A stretch of 64,000 nt of DNA, taken from positions 186,001 to 250,000 of the forward strand of contig PGZH01000002.1 in the NCBI GenBank assembly GCA_002840155.1. Reading direction: 5' to 3'. Below the pieces are notes generated by a model that had not been told where the DNA came from, searched no databases, and worked only from the letters and a program-made list of their open reading frames with translations. This stretch comes from Gammaproteobacteria bacterium HGW-Gammaproteobacteria-13. GTDB taxonomy: Bacteria > Pseudomonadota > Gammaproteobacteria > Pseudomonadales > Pseudomonadaceae. Shown one piece after another: positions 1-10,065 of this stretch (the first letter of the stretch is position 1; each line of letters begins with the position of its first letter). The translations under genes were made by a program, and so were the position numbers.

Positions 1-1818
1 GCTGGTGGCGGTAGTAATGGCGGTGAATTGCTCACCCGCCGCATTGCTCTGCTCGGCAATCTGGTCCAGTGCAGCAGCAACCTTAGCGTTACGCTGCAGC
101 CCATCCTGCATCAGCAGCTTGCCCTGCTCCATGGTGCTGATCGCACTGTTGGTCTCGCCCTGAATACTGCCGATCATTGCGGAGATTTCGTTGGTCGCCT
201 CGCGGGTGCGCGAAGCCAGACTGCGCACCTCATCGGCGACTACGGCAAAACCACGGCCCTGCTCGCCAGCGCGGGCGGCCTCGATGGCCGCGTTGAGCGC
301 AAGCAGGTTAGTCTGATCAGCAATCGAGGTGATCACGCTGACAATTCCACCGATCTCCTGCGAGCGCTGGCCCAGGGTATTGACCACTACGGACGTGTCA
401 TTCAGTGAGCTGGCAATCTGCTCCAGAGCGCTCGAAGCCTCGGTCATCGAACTGCGGCCAATGCGCGTCTGCTGGGCATTGTCGCTGGCCAGGCGTTCGG
501 TATTGCGCATGTTGTCGGCAATGTTCAGCGACGTGGCGCTGAACTCCTCCACAGCACCTGCCATGCTGCTGATCTCACCGGACTGCTGCTCGATACCCTC
601 ATAAGCACCGCTGGCCAAGCCGGACAAGGCCTGAGCACGGCTACTGACGTTGTGCGCGGCGCCGCGAATGCGCGCCACCATGGTCGACAACGCTTCACCC
701 ATCTGGTTGAAGTTGCGCGCCAGCTCACCGATCTCATCCTGACTGGTGACGTTAAGACGCGCGCTCAGATCGCCGGCGCCCAATGCCTGCGCCTGTTGCA
801 CAAGATCACCCAGCGGGCGCAGTTTGCGCCGCAACAACCAGATCACTGCCGCGACCGCCAGCAGCAATGTCACCAGGCTGCCGATTGCCAACTGGCTGCC
901 CACGCGCCAGGTCACCGCCTGGATTTCTTCACGCGGCATACTCGCCAGCACCTGCCAGGGCCCGCCGGAAAACGGCATGGCTACGCTGAAGAACTCCTCG
1001 ACACCGTCACTCCAGAACGCTCCATGGCCTGGCTCAGCCAATACATCAGCGAGCTTGCCGGCGATTTGTTCAGGCTCCCGTGCACCGGCCGGGGCGACCA
1101 GCCACTTGCCCTGATCGTCGAGTAACGCCAGCGATCCCGTGGCGCCGATGCGGAAGCGCTTGAGATTCTCAAACTGCGCGTTCTGCCCATCGGTGTAGTC
1201 GAAGCCGACAAACAGCACCGCGATTACCCGACCGCTGGCGTCACGCACCGGGGTGTATTGCGTCATATAGAAGCGCTCAAACAGCAACGCCCGCCCCACA
1301 TAGCCATCACCAGCAAGCAGACGTTTATATGCGGGATGCAGATGGTCGAGCACCGTGCCGATGGCCCGGGTGCCATCAGGCTTGGTCAGCGAGGTGCTGA
1401 TGCGCACAAACTCATCACCATCACGTACGAACACCGTGGCCACGCCTGCAGTCAGCTGATGAAACTCATCGACTTCAGTGAAATCGTTGTTCAACAGGCT
1501 GGTGCCCAGGTACAGCGCCGGGGTTTGCACGCCGGCCACAGCTACTCGCTCAGCCCCCTGCACACTCAAACCGCCACTGAAACGCCGCTCAAACAGACCG
1601 GCAAGACGCTGAGTGCTCTCACGCAGGCTGTCATGAAAAGTGCTCAGCTGATCGGCCAGCAGACGCGCCTCGCTGCCCAGATGCTCCTGCCGCGTAATCA
1701 GGTTGGCCTGGTTCAACGAGCGCAGGGCGAATACGGTGCTGGCACTAATCAGTAGAACCAGCACCAAGGCCAATGCAGTGGCCAACTGCCAAGCAATCCG
1801 AGAACGTGGGGAGGTCAT
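1..1818 (-). CDS. Methyl-accepting chemotaxis protein, 3' end cut by window edge
   Basis: Inner-membrane chemoreceptor that signals to CheA/CheW. Reading leftwards from an ATG at 1818, preceded by a GGAGG ribosome site, the frame stays open to base 1 (606 residues), so the C-terminus lies outside the window. Residues 10-30 form a transmembrane helix. A periplasmic ligand-binding part follows whose stretch around [20 protein letters not shown] matches the Cache_3-Cache_2 type of sensor. A second membrane helix, a HAMP segment and the cytoplasmic signalling domain come next. The signalling hairpin tip is clear at bases about 210-330 ([20 protein letters not shown] and then [12 protein letters not shown]). 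The ligand cannot be told. Only the last part of the methylation and signalling region is missing. Confidence 0.95.
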   Translation of the reverse strand, partial: MTSPRSRIAWQLATALALVLVLLISASTVFALRSLNQANLITRQEHLGSEARLLADQLSTFHDSLRESTQRLAGLFERRFSGGLSVQGAERVAVAGVQTPALYLGTSLLNNDFTEVDEFHQLTAGVATVFVRDGDEFVRISTSLTKPDGTRAIGTVLDHLHPAYKRLLAGDGYVGRALLFERFYMTQYTPVRDASGRVIAVLFVGFDYTDGQNAQFENLKRFRIGATGSLALLDDQGKWLVAPAGAREPEQIAGKLADVLAEPGHGAFWSDGVEEFFSVAMPFSGGPWQVLASMPREEIQAVTWRVGSQLAIGSLVTLLLAVAAVIWLLRRKLRPLGDLVQQAQALGAGDLSARLNVTSQDEIGELARNFNQMGEALSTMVARIRGAAHNVSSRAQALSGLASGAYEGIEQQSGEISSMAGAVEEFSATSLNIADNMRNTERLASDNAQQTRIGRSSMTEASSALEQIASSLNDTSVVVNTLGQRSQEIGGIVSVITSIADQTNLLALNAAIEAARAGEQGRGFAVVADEVRSLASRTREATNEISAMIGSIQGETNSAISTMEQGKLLMQDGLQRNAKVAAALDQIAEQSNAAGEQFTAITTATS

Positions 1819-2081
1819 GCATGCCTCCAAAGGCATAAAGCGGCAGTTATAGGGTAATAAAAGGCGTAATCGCCTTTATTTACTCGGCGACCGCACAGAA
1901 TACTTGAGCGGAGTACTAAGAATATAGCCAAGCAAAATTGATCGGCTTTCGCTTGCCGATAGAGGGCTGCACCAGGCAAACATGCCTATTTCGCCACTAA
2001 GGATTAGCGGCGGTCTGAAATTTCCGGAGTGAGGGTCTACAGGCGCTTCAGGCTACCCCGCAGGCCTGACCCAGGCGATGC

Positions 2082-3773
2082 CTAGTTGCTCAGCCCGAGC
2101 AACGGCTGACGCATACCAAACACCAGAAAGCGTGCCAGCTCGTTGAGCGGCAAGGCCTTGCTGATCAGGTAGCCCTGCACCTGATCGCAGCCGTATTGGC
2201 GCAGCAGCGCCAGTTGTTCGGCGTTTTCCACGCCCTCGCCCACCACCTGCAGGTTGAGGTTGTGCGCCAGGTTGATCATCGCCCGCACCAGCTGGCGATT
2301 TTCCGCGCGCTCGCTCATGCCGCCGACAAAGCTCTTGTCGATTTTCAGCAGGGTGATCGGCAGGTTGTTCAGGTGCACGAAGGAGGAGAAGCCGGTGCCG
2401 AAGTCGTCCAGCGAGAAGCGCACGCCGAGGCGACCGAGGGCCAGCATGGTTTGCTGCACCTGATCGCTGCGGCGCATCACCGCGGTTTCGGTCAGCTCGA
2501 ACTCCAGCCACTGCGCATCGACGCCGCGCTCTTCGATCAGGCGGCTGAGGGTTGGCAGCAGCTGGCTGTCCTGAAACTGGCGGAACGACAGATTGACCGC
2601 CATATGCAGCGCCGGCAGGCCCCGCCCGCGTAACCACTGCATATCGCGTAGCGCGCGGCTGATCACCCAGTAGCCGAGCGGCACAATCAGCCCACTTTCC
2701 TCGGCCAGCGGTACAAATTCATTCGGCGCCAGCAGGCCATGCACGCTGTGGCGCCAGCGCACCAACGCTTCCAGGCCGACTATGCGTCCGGTCTGCAGGC
2801 ACAGGCGCGGCTGGTAATGCAGTTCCAGTTCGTCGCGACGCAGGGCGCGGCGCAGCTCGCTTTCCAGGTCGGCCTGGTTGCGTGCGCTGCGGTTGATCCG
2901 CTCGTCATAGATATGAAAGGTGCAGCCCTGCTGACTCTTGGCCTGCTGCATGGCGATATGCGCATGCCACATCAGCGGGTCGGCGCTGCCCTCGGCGCGG
3001 GAATGGGCCAGGCCAAGGCTGCAACCGATCAGCAGGCTTTCGCCGTCAATCCAGTAAGGCTCACCTAGAGCTTCGGTAATCTGTGCGGCCAGGCGCTCGG
3101 CGCGTTGCGGGTCGCGGCGGCTGTCGAGCAGCAAGGCAAACTCATCGCTGCCCAGGCGCGCCACCTGGTCACCAGCCTGCAACTGCGCCTTGATCCGCGC
3201 CACCACCTGCAGAATCAGGCTATCGCCGCCCTGGTAGCCGAGGGCATCGTTGGCGTGGCGGAAGTTGTCCAGGTCGAGGTGGCCGAGGGTCAGGCCGCGT
3301 CCCTCATATTCAGCCAAACGCGCGGCCAGCAGGGTCTGGAAGCCCTGGCGATTGGCGATGCCGGTGAGGGCGTCCTGTTCGGCCAGGCGGTGCAAGGTGT
3401 CGTTGAGGCTGCCGCGCTCACGCGCATAGCGCAGGCAACGGCGCAGCACCTCGGCGCTGAGCTGGTCGCGCACCAGCCAGTCGCACACGCCCTCAGGCTC
3501 GGCTTCAGGCTCGGCATCCAGAAGCAGGACAATGGGTAGGGAACAGCGCCCGGAGGCAGGCAGGTATTTGGCGGTGGTCAGGAGCAGGGCGTTGCTGGGT
3601 TTATCGAACAGCGCGCTGGCCGCTTCCCAGGACGGTGCAGTGATCAGTGCATAGCCACTGCCAAGCGCACTCAGGCGCTCGCGCAGCAACTGCGCCCAAC
3701 CCGGCGTTTCCGCCAGCAAAAGCAACCGTAATGGTTCGACGAACGCGGACAAACAACTTCCCCCACTGCACAA
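2082..3773 (-). CDS. GGDEF-EAL protein, probable c-di-GMP phosphodiesterase (ProE-like)
   Basis: Protein of 563 residues with three parts. Residues 14-110 look like a receiver domain but lack a phosphorylatable Asp at the expected strand end. Residues about 130-290 are a GGDEF domain and 300-555 an EAL domain. The GGDEF signature reads GSDEF (208-212), so one glycine is replaced. The EAL domain keeps its catalytic set: EAL at 335-337, AVNLS, FELTET, DDFGTG, KIDKSFV and GEGVE. I infer that it mainly hydrolyses c-di-GMP, with the GGDEF part inactive or regulatory. Its place beside rep is that of P. aeruginosa PA5295 (ProE), as I recall it. It is transcribed divergently from rep. The exact start is uncertain because several codons precede the receiver-like part. 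Confidence 0.9.
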   Translation of the reverse strand: MCSGGSCLSAFVEPLRLLLLAETPGWAQLLRERLSALGSGYALITAPSWEAASALFDKPSNALLLTTAKYLPASGRCSLPIVLLLDAEPEAEPEGVCDWLVRDQLSAEVLRRCLRYARERGSLNDTLHRLAEQDALTGIANRQGFQTLLAARLAEYEGRGLTLGHLDLDNFRHANDALGYQGGDSLILQVVARIKAQLQAGDQVARLGSDEFALLLDSRRDPQRAERLAAQITEALGEPYWIDGESLLIGCSLGLAHSRAEGSADPLMWHAHIAMQQAKSQQGCTFHIYDERINRSARNQADLESELRRALRRDELELHYQPRLCLQTGRIVGLEALVRWRHSVHGLLAPNEFVPLAEESGLIVPLGYWVISRALRDMQWLRGRGLPALHMAVNLSFRQFQDSQLLPTLSRLIEERGVDAQWLEFELTETAVMRRSDQVQQTMLALGRLGVRFSLDDFGTGFSSFVHLNNLPITLLKIDKSFVGGMSERAENRQLVRAMINLAHNLNLQVVGEGVENAEQLALLRQYGCDQVQGYLISKALPLNELARFLVFGMRQPLLGLSN

Positions 3774-4017
3774 ATAAAGAGCATTGAACCCGCTCGGATG
3801 CGTCGTAATCGACGTCTAATCACGCACATCCTTGTGTCAGTGGCGCGCCCTGCGGCATGGCAAGGACCCGAAAGTGGCACCAGAGTACTGGATTAGGAAA
3901 ATTAACCAAGCCTGGCGGTTTGCCATTATGTGCGCTACGACACACTTCCAGATGGTCACGGCAGAAACCGCCAGGCCTGTTAAAATGCGCGCCCATTCCC
4001 CCCTGACGATTGACTCC

Positions 4018-6027
4018 ATGTCCCGACTGAACCCCCGGCAGCAGGAAGCCGTGAACTATGTCGGCGGCCCACTTTTGGTGCTCGCCGGCGCAGGCTCCGG
4101 CAAAACCAGCGTGATTACCCGCAAGATCGCCCACCTGGTGCAGAACTGCGGTATCCAGGCCCGCCATATCGTCGCCATGACCTTTACCAACAAGGCCGCG
4201 CGCGAGATGAAAGAACGTGTCGGCACCCTGCTCAAGGGCCCCGAAGCCCGCGGCCTGACGGTGTCGACCTTCCACAACCTGGGCATGAACATCATCCGCA
4301 AGGAATACGCCGCGCTGGGCTACAAGCCGGGCTTCTCGATCTTCGACGAGGGCGATATCAAGGCGCTGCTGTCGGACATCATGCAGAAGGAATACTCCGG
4401 CGACGACGGCGCGGACGAGATCAAGAACTACATCGGCAGCTGGAAAAACGATCTGATCCTGCCCGAGCAGGCCCTGGCCGAGTCGCGCAACCCTAAGGAG
4501 CAGACCGCCGCCATCGTCTACCTGCACTATCAGCGCACGCTCAAGGCGTACAACGCGGTGGACTTCGACGACCTGATCCTGATGCCGGTGAAGCTGTTCC
4601 AGGACAACCCCGACATTCTGGAAAAGTGGCAGAACCGCATCCGCTACCTGCTGGTCGACGAATACCAGGACACCAACGCCAGCCAGTACCTGCTGGTGAA
4701 GCTGCTGGTGGGCATGCGCAACCAGTTCACCGTGGTCGGCGACGATGACCAGTCGATCTATGCCTGGCGCGGCGCGCGCCCGGAAAACCTGATGCTGCTG
4801 AAAGAGGATTACCCCTCGTTGAAAGTGGTGATGCTGGAGCAGAACTACCGCTCCACCAGCCGCATCTTGAAATGCGCCAACATCCTCATCGCCAACAACC
4901 CGCATGCCTTCGAGAAACAGCTGTGGAGCGAGATGGGCATGGGCGACGAGATCCGCGTGATCCGCTGCAAGAACGAAGACGCCGAATGCGAGCGGGTGGC
5001 CCTGGAAATCCTCACCGAGCACCTGCGCACCGAGCGCCCTTACAGCGACTACGCCATCCTCTATCGCGGCAACTACCAGGCCAAGCTGATGGAGCTGAAA
5101 CTGCAGCACCACCAGATTCCCTATCGCCTCAGTGGCGGCACCAGCTTCTTCGCCCGCCAGGAGGTGAAGGATTTGATGAGTTACTTCCGCCTGCTGGTCA
5201 ACCCGGACGACGACAACGCCTTTCTGCGGGTGATTAACGTGCCGCGCCGCGAGATCGGCTCCACGACCTTGGAAAAGCTCGGCAACTACGCCACCAGCCG
5301 CAAGATCAGCATGTACGCCGCCGCCGGCGAAATCGGCCTGGGCGAGCAACTGGATGCGCGCTATACCGAACGCCTGGCACGCTTTACCAAGTGGATGGAC
5401 CGGGTTCGCCAGGAATGCGCGCAGAATGACCCGATTGCGGCGATCCGCAGCATGGTGATGGACATCGACTACGAGAACTGGCTGCGGCAGAACGCCTCCA
5501 ACGACAAAGTTGCCGACGCGCGCATGGGCAACGTCTGGTTCCTGGTCGAAGCGCTGAAGAACACCCTGGAGCGCGACGAAGATGGCGACATGACCATCGA
5601 GGACGCCATCGGCAAGCTGGTATTGCGCGACATGCTCGAGCGCCAGCAGGAAGAAGAGGAAGGCGCCGAAGGCGTGCAGATGATGACCCTGCACGCCTCC
5701 AAGGGCCTGGAATATCCGTCGGTGTATATCCTCGGCGTGGAGGAGGAAATCCTCCCGCACCGCTCCAGCATCGAGGCCGATACTGTTGAAGAAGAGCGGC
5801 GCCTGGCCTACGTCGGCATCACCCGCGCTAAACGCAACCTGACCATGACCTTCGCTGCCAAACGCAAACAGTACGGCGAAATTATCGACTGCTCACCGAG
5901 CCGTTTTCTCGATGAACTGCCGCCCGAGGATCTAGTCTGGGAAGGCCTGGACGACGCACCGCCCGAGGTCAAGGCCGCCACCGGTAACTCGGCCCTGGCC
6001 AATATGCGCGCCATGCTGAAGAAATAG
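4018..6027 (+). CDS. rep: ATP-dependent DNA helicase Rep (UvrD/PcrA superfamily 1A)
   Basis: 3'-to-5' helicase that clears proteins ahead of the replication fork. The chosen ATG gives 669 residues starting MSRLNPRQQEAVNYVGG, the usual Rep N-terminus; the open frame extends upstream to 3832 without family similarity. Visible motifs are the Walker A box AGAGSGKT (23-30), VDEYQDT (Walker B, near 214), GDDDQSIYAWRGA (motif III), QNYRS (motif IV), MTLHASKGLEYP (motif V) and YVGITRA (motif VI). Length and all SF1A motifs are intact. It stands alone between the divergent c-di-GMP gene and xpt, separated from xpt by a hairpin-forming repeat. Confidence 0.98.
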   Translation: MSRLNPRQQEAVNYVGGPLLVLAGAGSGKTSVITRKIAHLVQNCGIQARHIVAMTFTNKAAREMKERVGTLLKGPEARGLTVSTFHNLGMNIIRKEYAALGYKPGFSIFDEGDIKALLSDIMQKEYSGDDGADEIKNYIGSWKNDLILPEQALAESRNPKEQTAAIVYLHYQRTLKAYNAVDFDDLILMPVKLFQDNPDILEKWQNRIRYLLVDEYQDTNASQYLLVKLLVGMRNQFTVVGDDDQSIYAWRGARPENLMLLKEDYPSLKVVMLEQNYRSTSRILKCANILIANNPHAFEKQLWSEMGMGDEIRVIRCKNEDAECERVALEILTEHLRTERPYSDYAILYRGNYQAKLMELKLQHHQIPYRLSGGTSFFARQEVKDLMSYFRLLVNPDDDNAFLRVINVPRREIGSTTLEKLGNYATSRKISMYAAAGEIGLGEQLDARYTERLARFTKWMDRVRQECAQNDPIAAIRSMVMDIDYENWLRQNASNDKVADARMGNVWFLVEALKNTLERDEDGDMTIEDAIGKLVLRDMLERQQEEEEGAEGVQMMTLHASKGLEYPSVYILGVEEEILPHRSSIEADTVEEERRLAYVGITRAKRNLTMTFAAKRKQYGEIIDCSPSRFLDELPPEDLVWEGLDDAPPEVKAATGNSALANMRAMLKK

Positions 6028-6063
6028 CCGGCTACAACGTCGGTTAGCGCTGGGCGCAGACCG

Positions 6064-6114
6064 TAGGATGGGTGATAACCCATCAACCGCAGCGATGGGT
6101 TATCACCCATCCTA
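6064..6114. repeat. Perfect 21-bp inverted repeat between rep and xpt
   Basis: Bases 6064-6084 are exactly complementary to 6094-6114, with a 9-base loop. Each arm is itself a small imperfect palindrome around GATGGGT...ACCCATC, so the site could form one long hairpin or two small ones. No T-run follows on the plus strand, so a simple rho-independent terminator is not convincing. It may be a dispersed intergenic palindromic element, or it may stabilise or end the rep transcript. No second copy was noticed in this window. Confidence 0.85.
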
Positions 6115-6127
6115 GGCAAAACACTAG

Positions 6128-6718
<591 letters not shown>

Positions 6719-6731
6719 ATGAGGCACACAC

Positions 6732-7151
6732 ATGGATCGTGGTTACCAAAAGTCGATTAAGCACGTGCGCAAGCATGCTGCCAAGACCCTCGACAAGATG
6801 CCTTGGATTGCCGGCGCCTTGCTCGGCCTGCTGGCGGTGAGCCTGGCGACGGCCCCGCCCTCACTGCCTCTGCTAGGCGCTAACGCGGTGCTGGGCGGCC
6901 TGTTTCTGGCGACCTATGCATTCAGCCTGAAACACCCTGAGTGGCAGTGGCTGACAGGCATGCTAGCCCCAATATGCATGTCACTTACCTCTGTCATGCT
7001 CAGCGAGAAACTCGGCTCCAGCGCCTGGTATTTGTTGCAAGGGCCGCTGGCGTTATTCGCTACGTTTAGCCTGCTGGCACTGCTGATGCGTCCGTACCTG
7101 CGCAAACTGGCTGGAATACCGATAAAACGCCGGCACAAAAAAGCCGCCTAA
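6732..7151 (+). CDS. Small integral membrane protein of unknown function
   Basis: 139 residues: a basic cytoplasmic N-terminus (MDRGYQKSIKHVRKHAAKT), then about four hydrophobic segments (roughly 25-42, 46-64, 75-92 and 97-117) and a very basic C-terminal tail ending KRRHKKAA. No catalytic motif or known family is recognised. It begins 13 bases after xpt behind GATGAGG, which suggests the same transcript. Its stop codon lies inside the stem of the terminator at 7137-7166. A transport link to xpt would be guesswork. Confidence 0.8.
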   Translation: MDRGYQKSIKHVRKHAAKTLDKMPWIAGALLGLLAVSLATAPPSLPLLGANAVLGGLFLATYAFSLKHPEWQWLTGMLAPICMSLTSVMLSEKLGSSAWYLLQGPLALFATFSLLALLMRPYLRKLAGIPIKRRHKKAA

Positions 7152-7166
7152 ATAGGCGGCTTTTTT
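7137..7166. terminator. Bidirectional rho-independent terminator
   Basis: GCCGCCTAAATAGGCGGC (7143-7160) forms a GC-rich stem flanked by six A on the left and six T on the right. It serves the convergent genes for the small membrane protein (+) and cytochrome c5 (-). Confidence 0.9.
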
Positions 7167-7184
7167 ACAGCAGAGTCAGACGTA

Positions 7185-7607
7185 TTACAGGCCGGACATC
7201 TTCTGGATCGCTTCACGCAGCTCGTCGTCCGAGCAATCCGCGCAGGTGCCTTTTGGCGGCATGGCGTTGATACCGGAAATCGCCTTGGCCAGGATGCCGT
7301 CAAGGCCGCCCTGGTGGTCTGCGCGCTCTTTCCAGGCTGCAGTGTCGCCAATTTTCGGCGCACCCAGGATGCCTGGGGTGTGGCAGGCACTGCAGTGCTT
7401 GGCAATGATGTCATCGGCAGTACGCGCACCGCCGCCAGTTGTGGCTGCTACAGCACCCACGCCCTTGCATTCTTCACCCATCACACAGACTTGGCCGACC
7501 GGCTTCAGTCGCTCGGCAATGGCATCGTCGGTCGTGGCCTGAGCAGTCACTGCCCACAGAGCCAAAACGGTAGCCGGTGCTACCAGGAGCTTTTTAATCA
7601 GGTTCAC
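7185..7607 (-). CDS. cycB: Cytochrome c5, periplasmic or membrane-bound monohaem c-type
   Basis: Electron-transfer protein exported through a Sec signal peptide (MNLIKKLLVAPATVLALWAVTAQA, cleaved near residue 24). The haem site is CSACH (about residues 71-75), with the distal Met expected in INAMPPKGTC. Two further Cys near the C-terminus (GTCADCSDD) are typical of c5, where they form a disulphide. Length is 140 residues. It lies between the convergent membrane-protein gene and the pauR-like gene. In P. aeruginosa the equivalent position is cycB. The start has an AAGAGGG site just upstream. Confidence 0.95.
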   Translation of the reverse strand: MNLIKKLLVAPATVLALWAVTAQATTDDAIAERLKPVGQVCVMGEECKGVGAVAATTGGGARTADDIIAKHCSACHTPGILGAPKIGDTAAWKERADHQGGLDGILAKAISGINAMPPKGTCADCSDDELREAIQKMSGL

Positions 7608-7717
7608 GGTACACCCTCTTCGTGGCTAGTCACGCTCGCGGCCACGGTTTCGCGAGCGGGCGACAGTATAACGGCAAGCCGCTGCCGCCGAAACAACCCA
7701 TATTGTCGCAGGGTTAT

Positions 7718-8266
7718 TTAGAAATTGGCCGGCGTAGTTGCGCTAATCAGCCGTGCTGGCTGCTCGAACGGATTACGGAAACGGTGCGGCTTGCTGCTCT
7801 CGAAGTAGTAGCTGTCGCCCGGTTCGAGGATAAACACCTCATCACCGACGGTCAGCTCCAGCTTGCCTTCAACCAGCATGCCGGCCTCTTCACCTTCGTG
7901 GGCGTACATTTCGTCGCCGGTGTCGGTACCGCTGGGGTAAGTTTCATCAAGGAAGGAAATGGCTCGGCTCGGATGCGCCTTGCCCACCAGCTTCATGGTA
8001 ATGGCCCCGCTGCAGATATCGGTGAGTTCGGCGGCGCGATAGACCACCTGAGCCTGGCTATCCTGCTCCACATCCAGGGAGAAGAACTCCACCAGTGACA
8101 TGGGGATACCCGCCAACACCTTTTTCAACGAGCTGATCGAAGGGCTTACGCTGTTCTTCTCGATCATCGAAATGGTGCTGTTGGTGACGCCCGCCCGCTT
8201 GGCGAGTTCACGCTGGGAAAGGCCTTTGAGTTTGCGAATGGATTGCAGGCGTACACCGACGTCCAA
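7718..8266 (-). CDS. pauR: XRE-cupin transcriptional regulator (PauR/PuuR-like)
   Basis: 182-residue DNA-binding regulator with an N-terminal helix-turn-helix (residues 5-60, GLSQRELAKRAGVTNSTISM) and a C-terminal cupin domain (about 105-178, with HEGEEAGMLVEG and LEPGDSYYFES). The start is a TTG at 8266, supported by the upstream AGGGGGA and by the family N-terminus MDVGVRLQ. PauR in P. aeruginosa represses polyamine catabolism genes. The oxidoreductase at 12508 and the aldehyde dehydrogenase at 18473 fit that regulon, which I infer from context. Confidence 0.88.
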   Translation of the reverse strand: MDVGVRLQSIRKLKGLSQRELAKRAGVTNSTISMIEKNSVSPSISSLKKVLAGIPMSLVEFFSLDVEQDSQAQVVYRAAELTDICSGAITMKLVGKAHPSRAISFLDETYPSGTDTGDEMYAHEGEEAGMLVEGKLELTVGDEVFILEPGDSYYFESSKPHRFRNPFEQPARLISATTPANF

Positions 8267-8370
8267 TGCTGGAGTCCCCCTTGGGATAGATACAGAAAAG
8301 TCGCCGTATCATGGCATAGCGTTCGGAATTTACAACACTCGCGTTCAAACTCGTCTACAGCGTGCGTGTT

Positions 8371-8554
8371 AGAGCCTATTCAAGGGCTCTCGAGCTAGAG
8401 CCATGCAAGGCGCTACGTCAGTAACAGCCTCCGGCTGATCAAAACAGGCGAGGAACGGTCGGAGTCGCGGGCGACTTTACGGGTTGTAAATGAGCAGTCC
8501 GAGCCTGTTTTTAACGCAGCAGGGCCGACGCGCAGCAGCCTTTGAACAGGCTCT
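8371..8554. repeat. Long imperfect hairpin repeat, copy A
   Basis: Outer arms AGAGCCTATTCAAGG (8371-8385) and CCTTTGAACAGGCTCT (8539-8554) are imperfect inverted partners. Read on the minus strand, the interior carries GCGTTAAAAACAGGCTCGGA, TGCTCATTTACA, CTCGCCTGTTTT and CTCTAGCTCGAGAG, blocks also found in copy B (13821-14076) and partly in copy C. The element fills most of the space between dadX, whose stop codon it touches, and the pauR-like gene. Confidence 0.75.
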
Positions 8555-9626
8555 AAGCCCCGAGGTAGAGCAGCGGCGCCCTGCGCAGGTTGCAGAAAAG
8601 CTGATAGGGAATGCTGCCGGCCTGGGCGGCCACATCGCTGGCCAGCACCTGTTTGCCCCAGAGTTCGACCCGGCTACCCAGGCCCGCTTGCGGCAGATCG
8701 GTCAAATCGACGGTGAGCATGTCCATCGACACGCGGCCGATCAGGCGGGTCAGTTGGCCGTCCACCGCCACTGGCGTGCCGGTCGGCGCGTGACGCGGAT
8801 AGCCGTCGGCATAACCCATGGCGACCACGCCGACGCGGGTTGGCCGCTCGCTGACAAAGCGCGCGCCATAGCCCACCGGCTCACCGGCCGGCAGTTCGCG
8901 CACGCTGATAATCTTCGATTCCAGAGTCATTACCGGCTGCAGACGCGCGGCCACGGCCTGTGCCTGTTCGAACGGGGTGGCACCGTAGAGCATGATGCCG
9001 GGGCGCACCCAGTCACTGGGTACGCTAGGCCAACCCAATACGGCTGGCGAATTGCGCAGGCTGACCTCGGCGACTATGCCCTGACGCGCCTGCTGGAACA
9101 CGGCCAACTGCTCATCGCTGCGCGGACAGTCCAGCTCGTCGGCGCGGGCGAAGTGGCTCATCAGCACAATCTTCGCCACCTTGCCGCTGGCCAACAGACG
9201 CTGGTAAGCCGCCTGGTAGTCGGCCGGGTGCAGGCCGACGCGGTGCATGCCGCTGTCCATCTTCAGCCAGACGGTCAGCGGGCCGCGCACAGCGCTGCGC
9301 TCAATCGCCTCCAACTGCCACATCGAATGCACCACGCACCACAGCTCGTGCTGCTCGATCAGCGGCAATTCGTCGGCCTCAAAAAAGCCCTCTAGCAACA
9401 AAATCGGCCCGCGAATACCGGCCTCGCGCAGCTGCAGCGCTTCCTCGATACAGGCCACGGCAAAACCATCGGCCTGCTCCTGCAACGCCTGCGCACAACG
9501 CACCGCGCCATGGCCGTAGGCATCCGCCTTGATCACCGCCAGGGCGCGCGCGCCGCTGACTTCACGGGCCAGTTGGTAGTTGTGACGCAGGGCTTGCAGG
9601 TCGATCAGGGCACGGGCAGGACGCAT
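8553..9626 (-). CDS. dadX: Alanine racemase, catabolic
   Basis: PLP enzyme interconverting L- and D-alanine so that DadA can oxidise the D-form. 357 residues, standard for the family. The PLP lysine is K33 in [11 protein letters not shown], and the second catalytic base lies in VGYGARF (about Y253). It is the third gene of a dadA-RidA-dadX order on the minus strand and is separated from RidA by a terminator-like hairpin, so it may be expressed partly by read-through. Pseudomonads often carry a second racemase (alr) elsewhere; context favours the catabolic one. Confidence 0.95.
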   Translation of the reverse strand: MRPARALIDLQALRHNYQLAREVSGARALAVIKADAYGHGAVRCAQALQEQADGFAVACIEEALQLREAGIRGPILLLEGFFEADELPLIEQHELWCVVHSMWQLEAIERSAVRGPLTVWLKMDSGMHRVGLHPADYQAAYQRLLASGKVAKIVLMSHFARADELDCPRSDEQLAVFQQARQGIVAEVSLRNSPAVLGWPSVPSDWVRPGIMLYGATPFEQAQAVAARLQPVMTLESKIISVRELPAGEPVGYGARFVSERPTRVGVVAMGYADGYPRHAPTGTPVAVDGQLTRLIGRVSMDMLTVDLTDLPQAGLGSRVELWGKQVLASDVAAQAGSIPYQLFCNLRRAPLLYLGA

Positions 9627-9658
9627 GACGTTCTCGGCTATCAGCAGTTTTCACAGTT

Positions 9659-9684
9659 AAAAAAGCCCGGTGTGATAGCCGGGC
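9659..9684 (-). terminator. Terminator or attenuator between RidA and dadX
   Basis: Stem GCCCGG (9665-9670) with CCGGGC (9679-9684) and an 8-base loop. On the minus strand it is followed by six T. It sits inside the dad gene cluster, so it may reduce rather than abolish dadX transcription. Confidence 0.8.
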
Positions 9685-9714
9685 AAACACTTATCGCAAA
9701 CGGGATGGGCCGAT

Positions 9715-10065
9715 TTACAGGGCGGCCACAATCATCATTTCCACCAGCACTTCTGGCTTGTACATCTTTGCCTCGACGCAGGCTCGCGCTGGCGCCGCGC
9801 CTGGCGCAACCCAAGCGTCCCAGACCTGATTAAGGCCGGCGTAATCACGCTCCATGTCCTTCAGGTAGATGGTCACGGAGAGGATCTTCGACTTGTCGCT
9901 GCCGGCCTCGGCCAGCATGCGGTCGGTGTTGGCCAGGGTTTCGCGGGTTTGCTGCACGATATCGCCGCTGTAGTCATCCGCCAGTTGCCCGGCCAGGTAG
10001 ACCGTGCCGTTGTGGATAACGATTTCGCTGTAACGACTTTCAGTGTGCAGGCGCTGTACTGACAT
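9715..10065 (-). CDS. RidA-family protein of the dad cluster
   Basis: 116-residue YjgF/YER057c/UK114 domain protein ([20 protein letters not shown], then [11 protein letters not shown] and the C-terminal [19 protein letters not shown]). RidA proteins hydrolyse reactive enamine/imine intermediates; the usual substrate-binding Arg region reads [12 protein letters not shown]. Its start overlaps the end of dadA by 26 bases, implying translational coupling, which fits clearing 2-aminoacrylate or imines made during D-amino acid oxidation. A second, standard RidA is encoded at 37550, so this is a specialised paralogue. Confidence 0.93.
   Translation of the reverse strand: MSVQRLHTESRYSEIVIHNGTVYLAGQLADDYSGDIVQQTRETLANTDRMLAEAGSDKSKILSVTIYLKDMERDYAGLNQVWDAWVAPGAAPARACVEAKMYKPEVLVEMMIVAAL

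Noticed and set aside
1819-2081. Small gene between the chemoreceptor and the EAL gene
   Set aside because: No start with a ribosome site or protein-like frame was found; it is treated as the chemoreceptor promoter region.
3820-5760. 646-residue open frame on the minus strand
   Set aside because: It lies antisense to rep, whose motifs are complete; the frame is His/Val-rich, as expected for the shadow of a GC-rich gene.
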